A DNA stretch of 64,000 bases from positions 922,501 through 986,500 of the forward strand of contig NC_014657.1 of assembly GCF_000166335.1 (NCBI RefSeq). Reading direction: 5' to 3'. The position numbers and the translations under genes were made by a program. This stretch comes from Caldicellulosiruptor owensensis OL (GTDB taxonomy: Bacteria > Bacillota > Thermoanaerobacteria > Caldicellulosiruptorales > Caldicellulosiruptoraceae). Below the pieces are notes generated by a model that saw only the letters and a program-made list of their open reading frames with translations, was not told the DNA's origin and made no database searches. Position 1 is the first letter of the stretch. Each line of letters begins with the position of its first letter. Of the stretch, positions 5,286 to 13,698 are shown in pieces.

Positions 5286-7463
5286 ATGGCATTAAATGTT
5301 GGTGAGCTTTTTGTAAAAATCGGTGCAGATTATAGCTATATGCAGCGCGGCTTAAACCATGTCAAAAGTATGGTTCAGCAGGCAAGGTCTTTCATAAGCA
5401 ATGCATTGCAGTTTACTGTCGGCATGGCAGGTTATGACATGGCTAAAAGAGCTCTGGACAGTTTGAAACAAACTGCAATAGACTACAATGCACAGATGGA
5501 ACAATTGCAGATAGGCTTTAGCACTTTGCTTGGCAGTGTTCAGAAGGGGACGCAGTTTATGAGAGAGTTGCAGCAAATCGCAGTTTACACACCGTTCGAA
5601 TCTGAAGAGCTGATAAAATATTCACAGATGTTGCTTGCTATGGGATTTAGTGCTGATGAAGCAAAACGCTATCTTTTAGCAGCAGGTGACGCAGCAGCTG
5701 CAATGGGTAAAGGTAGCGAAGGAGTATTCAATATTATATATGCGTTAGGGCAGATGAGGACGGCAGGTAGAGTCAACGCTCAAGATATGTTGCAGCTTAC
5801 AACCGCAGGTGTAAAGGCATGGGACTACTTAGCAAAGGCGATGGGGAAGAGTGTTGCAGAAGTAAGACAAATAGCAGAACGTGGAGATTTAAGTGGTGTA
5901 GCAGCCGCTGAAATTATTTTAGCGGGGATGCAAAGAGACTTTGGCGGTATGATGCAAAAGATGCAGAATACATGGACAGGGCAACTGTCAGCGTTAAGAG
6001 ACAATTTAAAAATCGTAATAGGCGAAAGCACACAGAACTTATTCAAAAGTTTGGAATCACAATTGATAAAGATTAATGCTTTTTTAGGAGCTTTTGCAAA
6101 TGCGGTTAGAACTGTAGGAATAAAAGAGGCTATCAAGCAGGCATTTGGAGATGACGTTATAAACACAATACAAAGCTTTATAAACGTGTCAAAGCAGATT
6201 TTAAGTGTGGTTATTCCTATTTTGGCTTTTCTAATTACGCACTTAAAACAGGTAATTATTGCATGGGTAAGTTTTAAAGCGGTTATGGTAGCAAAAGACT
6301 TGGTAACAAACATAAAAGCAATAACAACAGCATTGGGCGGTATGGCAACAGCGCTAAACTTAACAAAAGTAAGTGCACTCGGAGTTGTAGGTGCTATTGC
6401 TGCAATTGTGGCTGTGGCAAGTGCTGGAGCATATGCATTAAGCCAGCTTTATCCGGGCAACTGGGATACTCAAACGATTGAAAGTATGAAAAAGAGAAAA
6501 GCAGAACTTGAAAGAGAATTAAATAAAACAATAGACTACAACGGCAAAAAGATTAAAGTAAAAGATACGATTTATATGAGTCCACCAAAACTTGTCTTGA
6601 CTACACCAGACAAGTTAGGAAACATTACCAAAGAAATGGAAGCAGAGAATGAGCGATTTAGACAGATACAAAAAAATGCGAAAGCGTGGGTTCAGGAACT
6701 AGCGGACATAAACAGCAAACTTGACATGTATAATGAGGCTACAAAAAATGCTGATAAAAACACTAATGACTGGTTGAAGAGCTTTAATTTAGAGGCTTTC
6801 AGTAAGCAACTTGATAACTTTATCAAAAAGTTTAGTGGCAGCACAAAAATAACAACAAGTATGGACACAAAAACATTGACTAATGCTATGCAAGAGCTTT
6901 TAAAGTCAGCGGAAGACTCAAGTAAAACGGCAAAGAAGATACAAGAATTCAAAGAGGGTGCTTTGCAACAAATAAAGGATTATATAGAAAGAGTAAAACA
7001 ATATGCTGAACAATACAGGAATGCTTGGGGGTTATTCGATAAACCAGAAACGGTTAATATAAGTTACGCAAGGTTAAAGAATAGGTTGCAGAAACAGTTA
7101 CAACTTTATCAGCAATTTAGAAATGAACTTAACAGGTTGCAGAAACAAGGTGCAAGTGCAGAATTAATTGCAGAACTCTATCGTTTAGGACCTGCTTATG
7201 CACCGACTTTGGCTAAGATAAGCAACGTGGCAGAACTAAATAGATTGGTCGGACAAAGGTTTTTAGTTACTCAAGAGTTAGGTAGACAGTATGAACAGAT
7301 TATAAGAAGACAGGAGACAAAAATCAATAACCTCATCAATCAGCTGATAATTCAAAGCAAAATTGATGTGAGAGACGAAGCAACAGCAAAGAAATTAGCA
7401 AATATAGTCATAGCAGAAATCGCAAAGCAAATTAGAAGTGGTAAACTACAATTAACACCGTAA
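5286..7463 (+). CDS. Tail tape measure protein
   Basis: This 725-aa protein sets tail length. The N-terminal tape-measure domain is clear. Residues about 65-190 read AVYTPFESEELIKYSQMLLAMGFSADE..., then GKGSEGVFNIIYALGQMRTAGRVNAQDMLQLTTAGV, the wording of the tape-measure domain family. Hydrophobic helices at about residues 300-320 and 360-385 (VVGAIAAIVAVASAGAYAL) follow, and then a long coiled-coil-prone region. No lytic transglycosylase or peptidase domain is visible. At roughly 0.15 nm per residue, 725 aa implies a tail near 110 nm. Ribosome site AAGGTGGGATG. Confidence 0.92.
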   Translation: MALNVGELFVKIGADYSYMQRGLNHVKSMVQQARSFISNALQFTVGMAGYDMAKRALDSLKQTAIDYNAQMEQLQIGFSTLLGSVQKGTQFMRELQQIAVYTPFESEELIKYSQMLLAMGFSADEAKRYLLAAGDAAAAMGKGSEGVFNIIYALGQMRTAGRVNAQDMLQLTTAGVKAWDYLAKAMGKSVAEVRQIAERGDLSGVAAAEIILAGMQRDFGGMMQKMQNTWTGQLSALRDNLKIVIGESTQNLFKSLESQLIKINAFLGAFANAVRTVGIKEAIKQAFGDDVINTIQSFINVSKQILSVVIPILAFLITHLKQVIIAWVSFKAVMVAKDLVTNIKAITTALGGMATALNLTKVSALGVVGAIAAIVAVASAGAYALSQLYPGNWDTQTIESMKKRKAELERELNKTIDYNGKKIKVKDTIYMSPPKLVLTTPDKLGNITKEMEAENERFRQIQKNAKAWVQELADINSKLDMYNEATKNADKNTNDWLKSFNLEAFSKQLDNFIKKFSGSTKITTSMDTKTLTNAMQELLKSAEDSSKTAKKIQEFKEGALQQIKDYIERVKQYAEQYRNAWGLFDKPETVNISYARLKNRLQKQLQLYQQFRNELNRLQKQGASAELIAELYRLGPAYAPTLAKISNVAELNRLVGQRFLVTQELGRQYEQIIRRQETKINNLINQLIIQSKIDVRDEATAKKLANIVIAEIAKQIRSGKLQLTP

Positions 7464-7476
7464 GGCGGTGGTATGA

Positions 7477-8820
7477 ATGTTGACGATTATGATAGAAGAT
7501 ACAGACTACACAGATAGATACAAGGTAGGCAGTTTGCGAATAACAAAGGATAACAAATACAATGCAAACTGCTCTTTTGTTTTGTACGTATATGCAGTTG
7601 GGCAAATAGTAGCTGATGTAGGTAAACAGGTTGACATTTGGATAGATGGTTATAAAAAGTTCTACGGTGTTATAAGAAGTTTGACTTGGGAATTGCTATA
7701 CAAAGATGACAACACAAAATTGATTGAACTAACAATAGAAGCAACTGACATGAAGGTTGTTTGTAATCGAAGAACTGTATCTGTTAGTTTAAATGAAACG
7801 ACAGCGGGTGGATATGTAACGAGTTTAGTAAACAACTATTTGATGACCGAAGGAATAACTGCAGGTACAATTCAAACAGGAGCTCAGATAAACGAGGCTG
7901 ATTATATTTGTAAACCGATTGGCGAGATTATAGAAGATTTGGCGCAAAAAAGCGGGTATGTCTGGGGGATAGATGAGAATGGGCAATTACACTTTCTAAA
8001 GGAGCCACCCATCACAAGCTTGAATCCTGTTGTGCTCACCGAAAATGGTGATATCAAAATCTATGATGTTAAACTAACAAGAAAAGTAGAAGATTATGCG
8101 AATAAAGTGTTTGTAAAATATGCAGACGACAGTGTTGCAGTTGTCCAGGATGATTATGAAATTCAGACACGGCAGGCTATTGAAGGGGGCAGTGGAGTTT
8201 ATGGCTATGTAATTGAAAGGGACGATATAGAGACACAAACAGACGCTGAAACATTAGCTAATACAATTTTACAACAAAAGAAGATACTACCCGAAGAACT
8301 TCAGCTCACAGTCCACGACGCACGGTTTGACGTGAACAAGTCTATCTATGTGAATTTGAGCACATTTAACTTGCAAGGAACGTTTTTAATCACAGAATGC
8401 AATATCGCGGACAACATGGGGATTTTTGAGCATGAACTTACTTTGCAACGCATCAGCTACTATAAGAAGAAGAAAACTGACATAGATGTTTTTAACGACA
8501 TTGCGAAGATGGCAAAAGAAGGGGCAACCCAAGCGACAGGTAAACCAATTTCCGTCGAATCTAACCGTGCCTTGACTGACTTTGGCGCAATCGAGCGATT
8601 AGACCAGGATGTTAACGGCATATTTACCAAGGTTATATATTATCGTCATGATGGCACAAAGTTCATGGAGTCGGTGCTCAGTGGAGGGACAAGTCCGCAA
8701 TATACGACAAGGACTGAAACATATTATGCAGCAGATGGAACAACAGTAGTAGAAACGAGAACATACCAACAATATTACAATAGTAATGGTGAATGGATAA
8801 AAGAGGTGCCAATAGCATGA
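7477..8820 (+). CDS. Tail hub / baseplate protein (XkdQ- or gpD-like)
   Basis: A 447-aa protein directly after the tape measure gene. The N-terminal region (1-110) has short beta strands with VGKQVDIWIDGYKKFYGVIRS (about 46-66) and an IEATDMKVVCNRRTV strand. The middle reads KPIGEIIEDLAQKSGYVWGIDENGQLHFL (145-173), the hub-domain wording of XkdQ/YqbQ-type tail proteins. Residues about 340-447 form a separate polar C-terminal region with Tyr/Thr-rich strands that may attach the tip protein. No distal-tail (Dit) gene is seen between tape measure and this gene. It overlaps the next gene by ATGA. Confidence 0.72.
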   Translation: MLTIMIEDTDYTDRYKVGSLRITKDNKYNANCSFVLYVYAVGQIVADVGKQVDIWIDGYKKFYGVIRSLTWELLYKDDNTKLIELTIEATDMKVVCNRRTVSVSLNETTAGGYVTSLVNNYLMTEGITAGTIQTGAQINEADYICKPIGEIIEDLAQKSGYVWGIDENGQLHFLKEPPITSLNPVVLTENGDIKIYDVKLTRKVEDYANKVFVKYADDSVAVVQDDYEIQTRQAIEGGSGVYGYVIERDDIETQTDAETLANTILQQKKILPEELQLTVHDARFDVNKSIYVNLSTFNLQGTFLITECNIADNMGIFEHELTLQRISYYKKKKTDIDVFNDIAKMAKEGATQATGKPISVESNRALTDFGAIERLDQDVNGIFTKVIYYRHDGTKFMESVLSGGTSPQYTTRTETYYAADGTTVVETRTYQQYYNSNGEWIKEVPIA

Positions 8821-9674
8821 AAGATGTTATTAAATATCATTTTTGGACAAAACAACAGAATGTTGTTATTCCTGTTATGTCGCATCAATATCCCAGTCCA
8901 CCTTCTGTTGTGCTCAATTACTCAAGATTTCCTAAAAGCGCAAATGGGGAAGGATTTGGGTATTGTGTGCACAATGGAAATATAATACGTATAGGTGGTT
9001 ATAGCGGCTCAATTTTGTCTAACGTAATGGCTTTCAATTTTAGTGATGGCTGGCGGCAAGTTGGGACTTTGTATACAAATCGAGGCGGGGCTATCTCTGC
9101 AAATGGCTATGTTTACTATATGGGAGGTTACGCTAATGTTTTTTCTAATGCTGTTTTGAGGACGACAGATTTTGTCAATTGGACTAATATAGGGAATGCA
9201 GCTTGGGCAGCAAGAGAAGATATAGATAAAACAACAATCTTTTGGCAAAATACAATTTATGTTTTTGGAGGAAGGGCAGGTAGTACAGAATATAAAGATG
9301 CTTGGAAAGGTGTCTTTAATAATGAATCATCTATTACCTGGACAAAAATATATGATTTTGAGTCCCGACCAGTAAGAATAACTTATGATGATAATTATAT
9401 ATATGTATTACTCATGAATAAAAAATTGTATCGTTACAATGGGAGTAACATGGAATTTGTAGGCTATTTTGATTATTATCCTTTCACATTTAACGGCAAA
9501 TTATATGCATTTGGGAAAAATTATATTGGAATTTTGCGTAATGGTGGAATAGCTTATTATAGTTTTTCTTCAAGCTTGAATGATGCTTTTAGCATGGTAT
9601 TTTATAATGGCAAATGGTGTGTTTTAACAGACGTTACTGACTGTTATATTATTGAGAATGTTATAGAACAATAG
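8817..9674 (+). CDS. Kelch-type beta-propeller tail-tip protein
   Basis: The start at ATG 8817 has GAGGTG 8 bases upstream and overlaps the upstream TGA. An earlier in-frame ATG (8793) lies inside the hub gene and lacks a ribosome site. The 285-aa product has repeated kelch-like blades: GNIIRIGGYSGSILSNVMAF, GYVYYMGGYANVFSNAVLRT and NTIYVFGGRAGSTEYKDAW, each with the aromatic-GG core, followed by more diverged blades. A propeller at this place, next to the hub and before lysis genes, suggests the receptor- or polysaccharide-binding tip. It ends in a strong terminator. The role is inferred from fold and position. Confidence 0.75.
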   Translation: MKDVIKYHFWTKQQNVVIPVMSHQYPSPPSVVLNYSRFPKSANGEGFGYCVHNGNIIRIGGYSGSILSNVMAFNFSDGWRQVGTLYTNRGGAISANGYVYYMGGYANVFSNAVLRTTDFVNWTNIGNAAWAAREDIDKTTIFWQNTIYVFGGRAGSTEYKDAWKGVFNNESSITWTKIYDFESRPVRITYDDNYIYVLLMNKKLYRYNGSNMEFVGYFDYYPFTFNGKLYAFGKNYIGILRNGGIAYYSFSSSLNDAFSMVFYNGKWCVLTDVTDCYIIENVIEQ

Positions 9675-9704
9675 CACTCCAGCTCAGTGCTGGAGTGCTT
9701 TTTG
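9673..9704 (+). terminator. Strong terminator after the tail genes
   Basis: A perfect 11-bp stem AGCACTCCAGC/GCTGGAGTGCT with loop TCAGT (9673-9699) is followed by TTTTG. It overlaps the last base pair of the tail-tip stop codon and separates tail from lysis genes. Confidence 0.88.
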
Positions 9705-9721
9705 TTTGGAGCGTGGTTGTA

Positions 9722-9973
9722 ATGCGACTTTGCATACAGTGCCGCTGGTGCAGGCATGACCTGTATAACACCTACCGCTGCGACCTGCAGCGAAAGGCTT
9801 GCTTCTTTGCAAATGAGCAGGGCTGCGGGGAGTGGCGGGATAAGGATTCTATGCAGAAAGGGGATAGCGAGAATGGAGCAGGAAATTATCAAGCTTGCAA
9901 TGAGCCAAGGACTCTGGGCAGTGCTGTTTGTGGCACTGCTTTTTTATGTGCTGAGAGAAAATTCGAAACGTGA
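9722..9973 (+). CDS. Possible small Cys-rich protein between tail and lysis genes
   Basis: An ATG at 9722 opens an 83-codon frame. Its first half shows CIQCRWCRHDLYNTYRC, then KACFFANEQGCGEWRDKD. Six cysteines in a C-x2-C-x2-C...C...C...GCxxW pattern resemble the small zinc-binding phage proteins of unknown role. The second half overlaps the holin gene by 101 bases in another frame and looks random. The ribosome site is weak (GGAG, 13 bases upstream). Without the frame, the 9705-9872 interval would be empty. It may be real only for its first 50 or so residues. Confidence 0.35.
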   Translation: MRLCIQCRWCRHDLYNTYRCDLQRKACFFANEQGCGEWRDKDSMQKGDSENGAGNYQACNEPRTLGSAVCGTAFLCAERKFET

Positions 9974-10133
9974 AAGCGAATTGCGAAAAACTATAGATAA
10001 TCTTGCAGAAAAATTTGAGATTTTGAAAAGCATTGAAGAGTCGCTTAGAGCTCTGATACACGATATAACTGAAGTTAAAGACGATGTCGACGAAATCAAG
10101 TCGACTATGTATAGAAGAAAGGAGAGTGCTTGA
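9873..10133 (+). CDS. BhlA/UviB-type holin-like protein
   Basis: The start at ATG 9873 (AGGGGATAGCGAG upstream) is preferred over an upstream in-frame ATG (9756), because the product then begins MEQEIIKLAMSQGLWAVLF, the standard BhlA/UviB N-terminus. One membrane segment (about residues 13-27, GLWAVLFVALLFYVL) is followed by RENSKRE and an amphipathic coiled coil to residue 86. These proteins resemble holins and are found in phages and bacteriocin plasmids. It sits just before the amidase, so it probably permeabilises the membrane at lysis. Confidence 0.82.
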   Translation: MEQEIIKLAMSQGLWAVLFVALLFYVLRENSKRESELRKTIDNLAEKFEILKSIEESLRALIHDITEVKDDVDEIKSTMYRRKESA

Positions 10134-10134
10134 A

Positions 10135-10578
10135 ATGAATATAATTAAGCCAAATCTCAAATTCAGAGGTACACTGCAGAAGAGAGCGTTGACAAAGTAC
10201 ATTGTGCTACATCATGCTGACGCAAGTAAAGCAACTGTGCAAGATATTCACAGATGGCATCTGCAGAAAGGCTGGGCAGGGATTGGGTATCACTTTTACG
10301 TCAGGAAAAACGGCGAAGTATATGAAGGCAGACCAATTGCTACGATAGGTGCACACTGTCTGGGACATAATTCATGGTCAGTTGGGATATGTGCAGAGGG
10401 AAAGTACAATAGTGAAATAATGCCACCAAAACAAAAGCAGGCTTTAATTGAATTGATAAACTATGTTAAGAAATTGTACCCTGCTGCTAAGGTGGTAGGC
10501 CACAGAAACCTCATGGCTACAGATTGTCCAGGGGAAAATTATCCGCTCAGCGAATTTAAATCACAGTTTAATAAGTAA
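10135..10578 (+). CDS. N-acetylmuramoyl-L-alanine amidase endolysin (amidase_2/PGRP fold)
   Basis: The start at ATG 10135 follows AAGGAGAG; an earlier in-frame start is inside the holin gene. The 147-aa product is a single catalytic domain: YIVLHHADASKATVQDIHRWH with the first Zn His (about 23-24), GWAGIGYHFYVRKNGEVYEGRP with the conserved Tyr, HCLGHNSWSVGICAEG, and VVGHRNLMATDCPGENYPL, whose His and the Cys-containing DCPG loop complete the metal site. It cuts the MurNAc-L-Ala bond. No cell-wall-binding domain and no signal peptide are present, so release depends on the flanking holins. Confidence 0.93.
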   Translation: MNIIKPNLKFRGTLQKRALTKYIVLHHADASKATVQDIHRWHLQKGWAGIGYHFYVRKNGEVYEGRPIATIGAHCLGHNSWSVGICAEGKYNSEIMPPKQKQALIELINYVKKLYPAAKVVGHRNLMATDCPGENYPLSEFKSQFNK

Positions 10579-10593
10579 GGAGGTTTTGTAAAC

Positions 10594-10932
10594 ATGAGAG
10601 AGGCTGTTTTACAAGTATTTATTTACATTTTGCAGGCTGTTATTGTTGTACTGGGTACTTTTATCGTTGCTTATGTGAAGAAAAGACTTGAATTGTTACA
10701 GCAAAAGATAGGGCAAGAAAGATATTTGCTCTTAGTTGAAGTAGCAAATAACCTTGTGAAAGCAATTGAGCAGACGTTTGGGGCTGGACAAGGTGAATTA
10801 AAAAGAAGCGAAGCTATAAAGTTTTTAATGCAAAACTTTAAGCTCACAGAAGACGAAGCAGAGAAGCTTGTCGAGGCTGCAGTGTTTGAGATGAATAAAG
10901 TGCTAAAGGGCAGTAATACCATGCAGCAATGA
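10594..10932 (+). CDS. LLH-family phage holin
   Basis: A 112-aa protein with one N-terminal membrane segment (about residues 6-26, LQVFIYILQAVIVVLGTFIVAYV). A positively charged KKRLELLQQK and a long helix (YLLLVEVANNLVKAIEQTFGAGQGELKRSEAIKFL) follow, the pattern of the LLH holin family. AAGGAGG lies upstream. It follows the amidase by 15 bases and is the last phage gene. Two holin-like proteins flank the endolysin, so one may be the holin and the other a regulator or pinholin. Confidence 0.82.
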   Translation: MREAVLQVFIYILQAVIVVLGTFIVAYVKKRLELLQQKIGQERYLLLVEVANNLVKAIEQTFGAGQGELKRSEAIKFLMQNFKLTEDEAEKLVEAAVFEMNKVLKGSNTMQQ

Positions 10933-11073
10933 CCAGCGGGGCGTCGTGCCTCGCTTCCATTCTTTTTATATCTATTTTTCTTCTTCCCAAATTTCCTTTG
11001 GCGTGATATAATTAATAAAAGACCTTCTTTTTTCATGGTTTGCATTATTGGTATGTCTCGATTTCTTTCAATG

Positions 11074-11105
11074 AAAAGCGTGGCATTGCGCCACGCTTTT
11101 TTATT
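11074..11105 (+). terminator. Terminator at the right end of the prophage
   Basis: A perfect 11-bp stem AAAAGCGTGGC/GCCACGCTTTT with loop ATTGC (11074-11100) is followed by TTTATT. It lies in the gene-free stretch 10933-11252, which otherwise holds only the next hairpin and AT-rich sequence without a credible gene. Confidence 0.85.
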
Positions 11106-11121
11106 CTGCCCAACACAAAAC

Positions 11122-11157
11122 AAAAAGGCTGAGCGACGACTCAGCCTTTTTTTATTT
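11122..11157 (+). terminator. Second terminator next to the tRNA gene
   Basis: A 12-bp stem AAAAAGGCTGAG/CTCAGCCTTTTT with loop CGACGA (11122-11151), U-tracts on both strands. It can serve the phage operon on + and the tRNA-Thr transcript on minus. Confidence 0.85.
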
Positions 11158-11252
11158 GAGATTTGCAAATCTTTTGCTAATCCATGACACAAAATATTAT
11201 GAAATTTTATGATACACCATAAAACCAAAATCCTTGATTTTACTAATGTTTT

Positions 11253-11327
11253 TGGAGCTCCATGGGGGATTCGAACCCCCGACCAGTCGATTACGAATCG
11301 ACTGCTCTGCCACTGAGCTAATGGAGC
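11253..11327 (-). tRNA. tRNA-Thr (anticodon CGT)
   Basis: On the minus strand, the acceptor arms GCTCCAT (11321-11327) and ATGGAGC (11257-11263) pair fully, followed by discriminator T and encoded CCA. The D arm has the AGCTCAGTGGCAGAGC pattern. The anticodon stem GTCGA/TCGAC encloses loop TTCGTAA with anticodon CGT, and the T arm is GGGGG-TTCGAAT-CCCCC. All canonical features are present. The 3' end points toward the prophage, the usual orientation for a tRNA attachment site. Confidence 0.95.
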
Positions 11328-11344
11328 TTATTTAGACATATACA

Positions 11345-11374
11345 ATTATAATATTCTTCTTGACAACAAATCAA
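11345..11374 (-). promoter_or_regulatory. Promoter for tRNA-Thr
   Basis: On the minus strand, TTGATT (11369-11374) is spaced 18 bases from a perfect TATAAT (11345-11350), which lies 18 bases before the tRNA 5' end. Confidence 0.65.
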
Positions 11375-11388
11375 GAGTTTTTAATACT
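11360..11388 (+). promoter_or_regulatory. Possible promoter for the DUF89 gene
   Basis: A perfect -35 TTGACA (11360-11365) is followed after 17 bases by a weak -10 AATACT (11383-11388), 58 bases before the gene. It overlaps the divergent tRNA promoter. Confidence 0.4.
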
Positions 11389-11446
11389 TTATTTAGTAGC
11401 AGTAGTTTGGCTGAAAAATTTAATTTCAAAAGGAGTGAATTAAAAG

Positions 11447-12343
11447 TTGAAAAGTCTTGTTGACTGTATTCATTGCTATCTTAAACAGGCGGTTTCATGT
11501 ATGGAGATGATAAATGTACCGGATGAAAAAAAGGTAGAAGTGCTATATAGTCTCATGGACTTCATAAAAACTTTAGAGCCTTCTGCCTCACCAGCGTATA
11601 ATTCTTCACTTGTTTTACTTAAAACATATGAGTTTATTAATAACTCAGATCCATACTATGAAGCAAAAAAATCCTCGAATAAGTTAGCGCTTGAATTGTA
11701 TCCAAAACTCAAAGAGAAGGTTTCAAGAGCATCTGATGCTTTGTATGAAGCTTTAAAAGCTTCTGTTGCTGGGAATGTTATTGATTTGGGGATTCAAAGA
11801 GATTTTAATATTGATAAAGAACTTGAGCATGCATTTGATTTTGGGTTTTGGATAGATGATTATCCTCTTTTGAGGGAAAAAATTGAAAGAGGGAAGAATG
11901 TAGTTGTTATCGGTGATAATGCAGGTGAAATTGTATTTGATAAGATATTAGTAGAAATGCTAAATGAAATGAAAAAAAATGTTTATTATATTGTAAAATC
12001 AGGACCTGTTCTCAACGATGCAACTAAGGAAGATGCAGAAGAAGTTTCAATGAGTAAAATAGCAAATGTGATTGAGAGCGGGGCAGCGCTTTTAGGAGTC
12101 CCCAAAGATTTTGTTTCTGAACAGGTCAAAAATCTCATATCTACTGCTGATGTGATTATTTCAAAAGGGCAGGCAAACTTTGAGACTGTGGATGACTTTG
12201 AAGATGTTCAAGCCAATGTTTTTTATCTTTTGAAGATTAAATGTGAATACTTAGCCAAAAAACTAAAATTCAAGCAGGGCAGCTTGGTGCTCATAAATGG
12301 TGAAAAATTAAAAGAGAGAAAAGAGAAATATCTTTTAAAGTAA
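11447..12343 (+). CDS. DUF89 / ARMT1-like metal-dependent phosphatase
   Basis: The 298-aa product starts at TTG 11447 with AAAGGAGTG upstream. The N-terminus has the prokaryotic DUF89 pattern CIHCYLKQAVSC (residues 7-18), and the C-terminal domain carries VVVIGDNAGEIVFDK (150-164), the family's metal-binding Asp/Asn site, then ISKGQANFET near residue 237. Members are cobalt- or nickel-dependent phosphatases thought to remove damaged phosphometabolites (family knowledge). The gene is monocistronic and convergent with the HDAC-like gene, with an 18-base gap. The substrate cannot be read from the sequence. Confidence 0.85.
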   Translation: MKSLVDCIHCYLKQAVSCMEMINVPDEKKVEVLYSLMDFIKTLEPSASPAYNSSLVLLKTYEFINNSDPYYEAKKSSNKLALELYPKLKEKVSRASDALYEALKASVAGNVIDLGIQRDFNIDKELEHAFDFGFWIDDYPLLREKIERGKNVVVIGDNAGEIVFDKILVEMLNEMKKNVYYIVKSGPVLNDATKEDAEEVSMSKIANVIESGAALLGVPKDFVSEQVKNLISTADVIISKGQANFETVDDFEDVQANVFYLLKIKCEYLAKKLKFKQGSLVLINGEKLKERKEKYLLK

Positions 12344-12360
12344 AAAAAACCATAGAAGTT

Positions 12361-13677
12361 TTATGATGTTTTTCTGAAAAACTCAAAACTCTTTTTATCC
12401 TGCAAAAGTATATGAGAATAGTCTCCAACCGCAGCATTTTCAAAGAGCTTGTGACCTTCCTTTTGGCAGTCATTACATGCGTCGTGTGGAATTACTATGG
12501 CTAAAACCCTATATCCCAAACAAAGGGAGTCTATTAATATTAGACCTGAGCATTTTTTGCAGATCTTTATTTTTTCAAGCTGATTTTCTCTGAATCCCAT
12601 TGTGTCATAATAAATAGATTTTTTTCTGACGAAATAATCTTGATTTGCCATTTTGATTTTGTATTCTCTTTCTTCTTTTGATTTCCATATACTGTATACA
12701 TGTTCACAAAGCCGTTTGATGTAATCAGTTGTTCTTTGAGACTGTTTAAGTCTTTCAGGATTGTAATCAGGTTCTCTTATGTTCGAATAATCAATACCCG
12801 CAAGTGCAAATATTATACCCAAATTGACGTAAGGAAGAGCACTTTCAATAGAGTACCCGCCTTCTAAAACAGAAATATCTGGACTGATCTTTTCTGTAAG
12901 TTTTGCGTATCCTTGAGCAGAAAAGTTCATGTTTGTCAGCGGGTCAGAATAATGGTTGTCCTGCCCTGCTGAGTTTATTATGATATCAGGTTTGAATTCT
13001 TCTAAAACAGGAATGATAAGATTGTCTAAGCAGTACAAAAATCCTTCATCAGATGTATAGGGTGGCAAGGGGAGATTTAAAGTATAACCAATTGCCGACG
13101 GTCCACCAATTTCGTCAGTAAAACCCGTGCCGGGATATAGGGTTGTGCCATCTTGGTGCAGAGAAATAAACAAGACATCTTTGTCGTTCCAAAAGATATC
13201 CTGCGTTCCATCACCGTGATGACAGTCAGTGTCTATTATTGCTATCTTTTTAATTTTATGCTCTTTTCTGAGATATTCCACCATTATCGCCTCATTGTTT
13301 ATAATACAAAATCCTCTGTCGCCATATGTTATTCTGTGTGCATGATGACCGGGTGGTCGGATGAGAGCAAATCCTTTTTCTACTTCTTTTGACAGAACCT
13401 TTTTAGCAATAGTTATTGCTGAGCCTGCAGCTATCTTGTGAGATACGGTAACAATTGAAGAAATGTCGGGGATGCAAAAATGAGTCATCTCTATATATTT
13501 TGACTCAATCATTTCGGGATTGAAAATTTCTACATTTTCATAGTCAAAAAGCCCCTCTTCTTCTATCTGGTCAATTGTATACAAAAGTCTTTCTTCTCTT
13601 TCAGGATGCGTTGGAGAAATTCTCCAGTCAAAGGCAGGAAATAGTATGAGCCCTAAACTATTTTTTGCTTTTAACAT
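12361..13677 (-). CDS. Histone-deacetylase-fold hydrolase with C-terminal Cys-rich extension
   Basis: A 438-aa member of the AcuC/acetylpolyamine amidohydrolase superfamily. Catalytic features are visible: RPPGHHAH (107-114) with the His pair, DTDCHHGDG (149-157) with the Zn ligands Asp and His, AGQDNHYSDP (237-246) with the second Zn Asp, and LEGGYS (271-276) with the transition-state Tyr. The fold ends near residue 320. The remaining 120 residues hold C373-x2-C376, C386 and C401-x2-C404, which could form a zinc ribbon. It is downstream of the HyuA-like gene with a 21-base gap, so the two are probably one operon. The acylated substrate is unknown. Confidence 0.9.
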   Translation of the reverse strand: MLKAKNSLGLILFPAFDWRISPTHPEREERLLYTIDQIEEEGLFDYENVEIFNPEMIESKYIEMTHFCIPDISSIVTVSHKIAAGSAITIAKKVLSKEVEKGFALIRPPGHHAHRITYGDRGFCIINNEAIMVEYLRKEHKIKKIAIIDTDCHHGDGTQDIFWNDKDVLFISLHQDGTTLYPGTGFTDEIGGPSAIGYTLNLPLPPYTSDEGFLYCLDNLIIPVLEEFKPDIIINSAGQDNHYSDPLTNMNFSAQGYAKLTEKISPDISVLEGGYSIESALPYVNLGIIFALAGIDYSNIREPDYNPERLKQSQRTTDYIKRLCEHVYSIWKSKEEREYKIKMANQDYFVRKKSIYYDTMGFRENQLEKIKICKKCSGLILIDSLCLGYRVLAIVIPHDACNDCQKEGHKLFENAAVGDYSHILLQDKKSFEFFRKTS

Positions 13678-13698
13678 CTTGTTTCACTTCCCAAAAAA

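Noticed and set aside
10671-11228. 185-codon minus-strand open frame
   Set aside because: It runs over the holin gene and both terminators and has no ribosome site or family-like sequence; it is a shadow frame.
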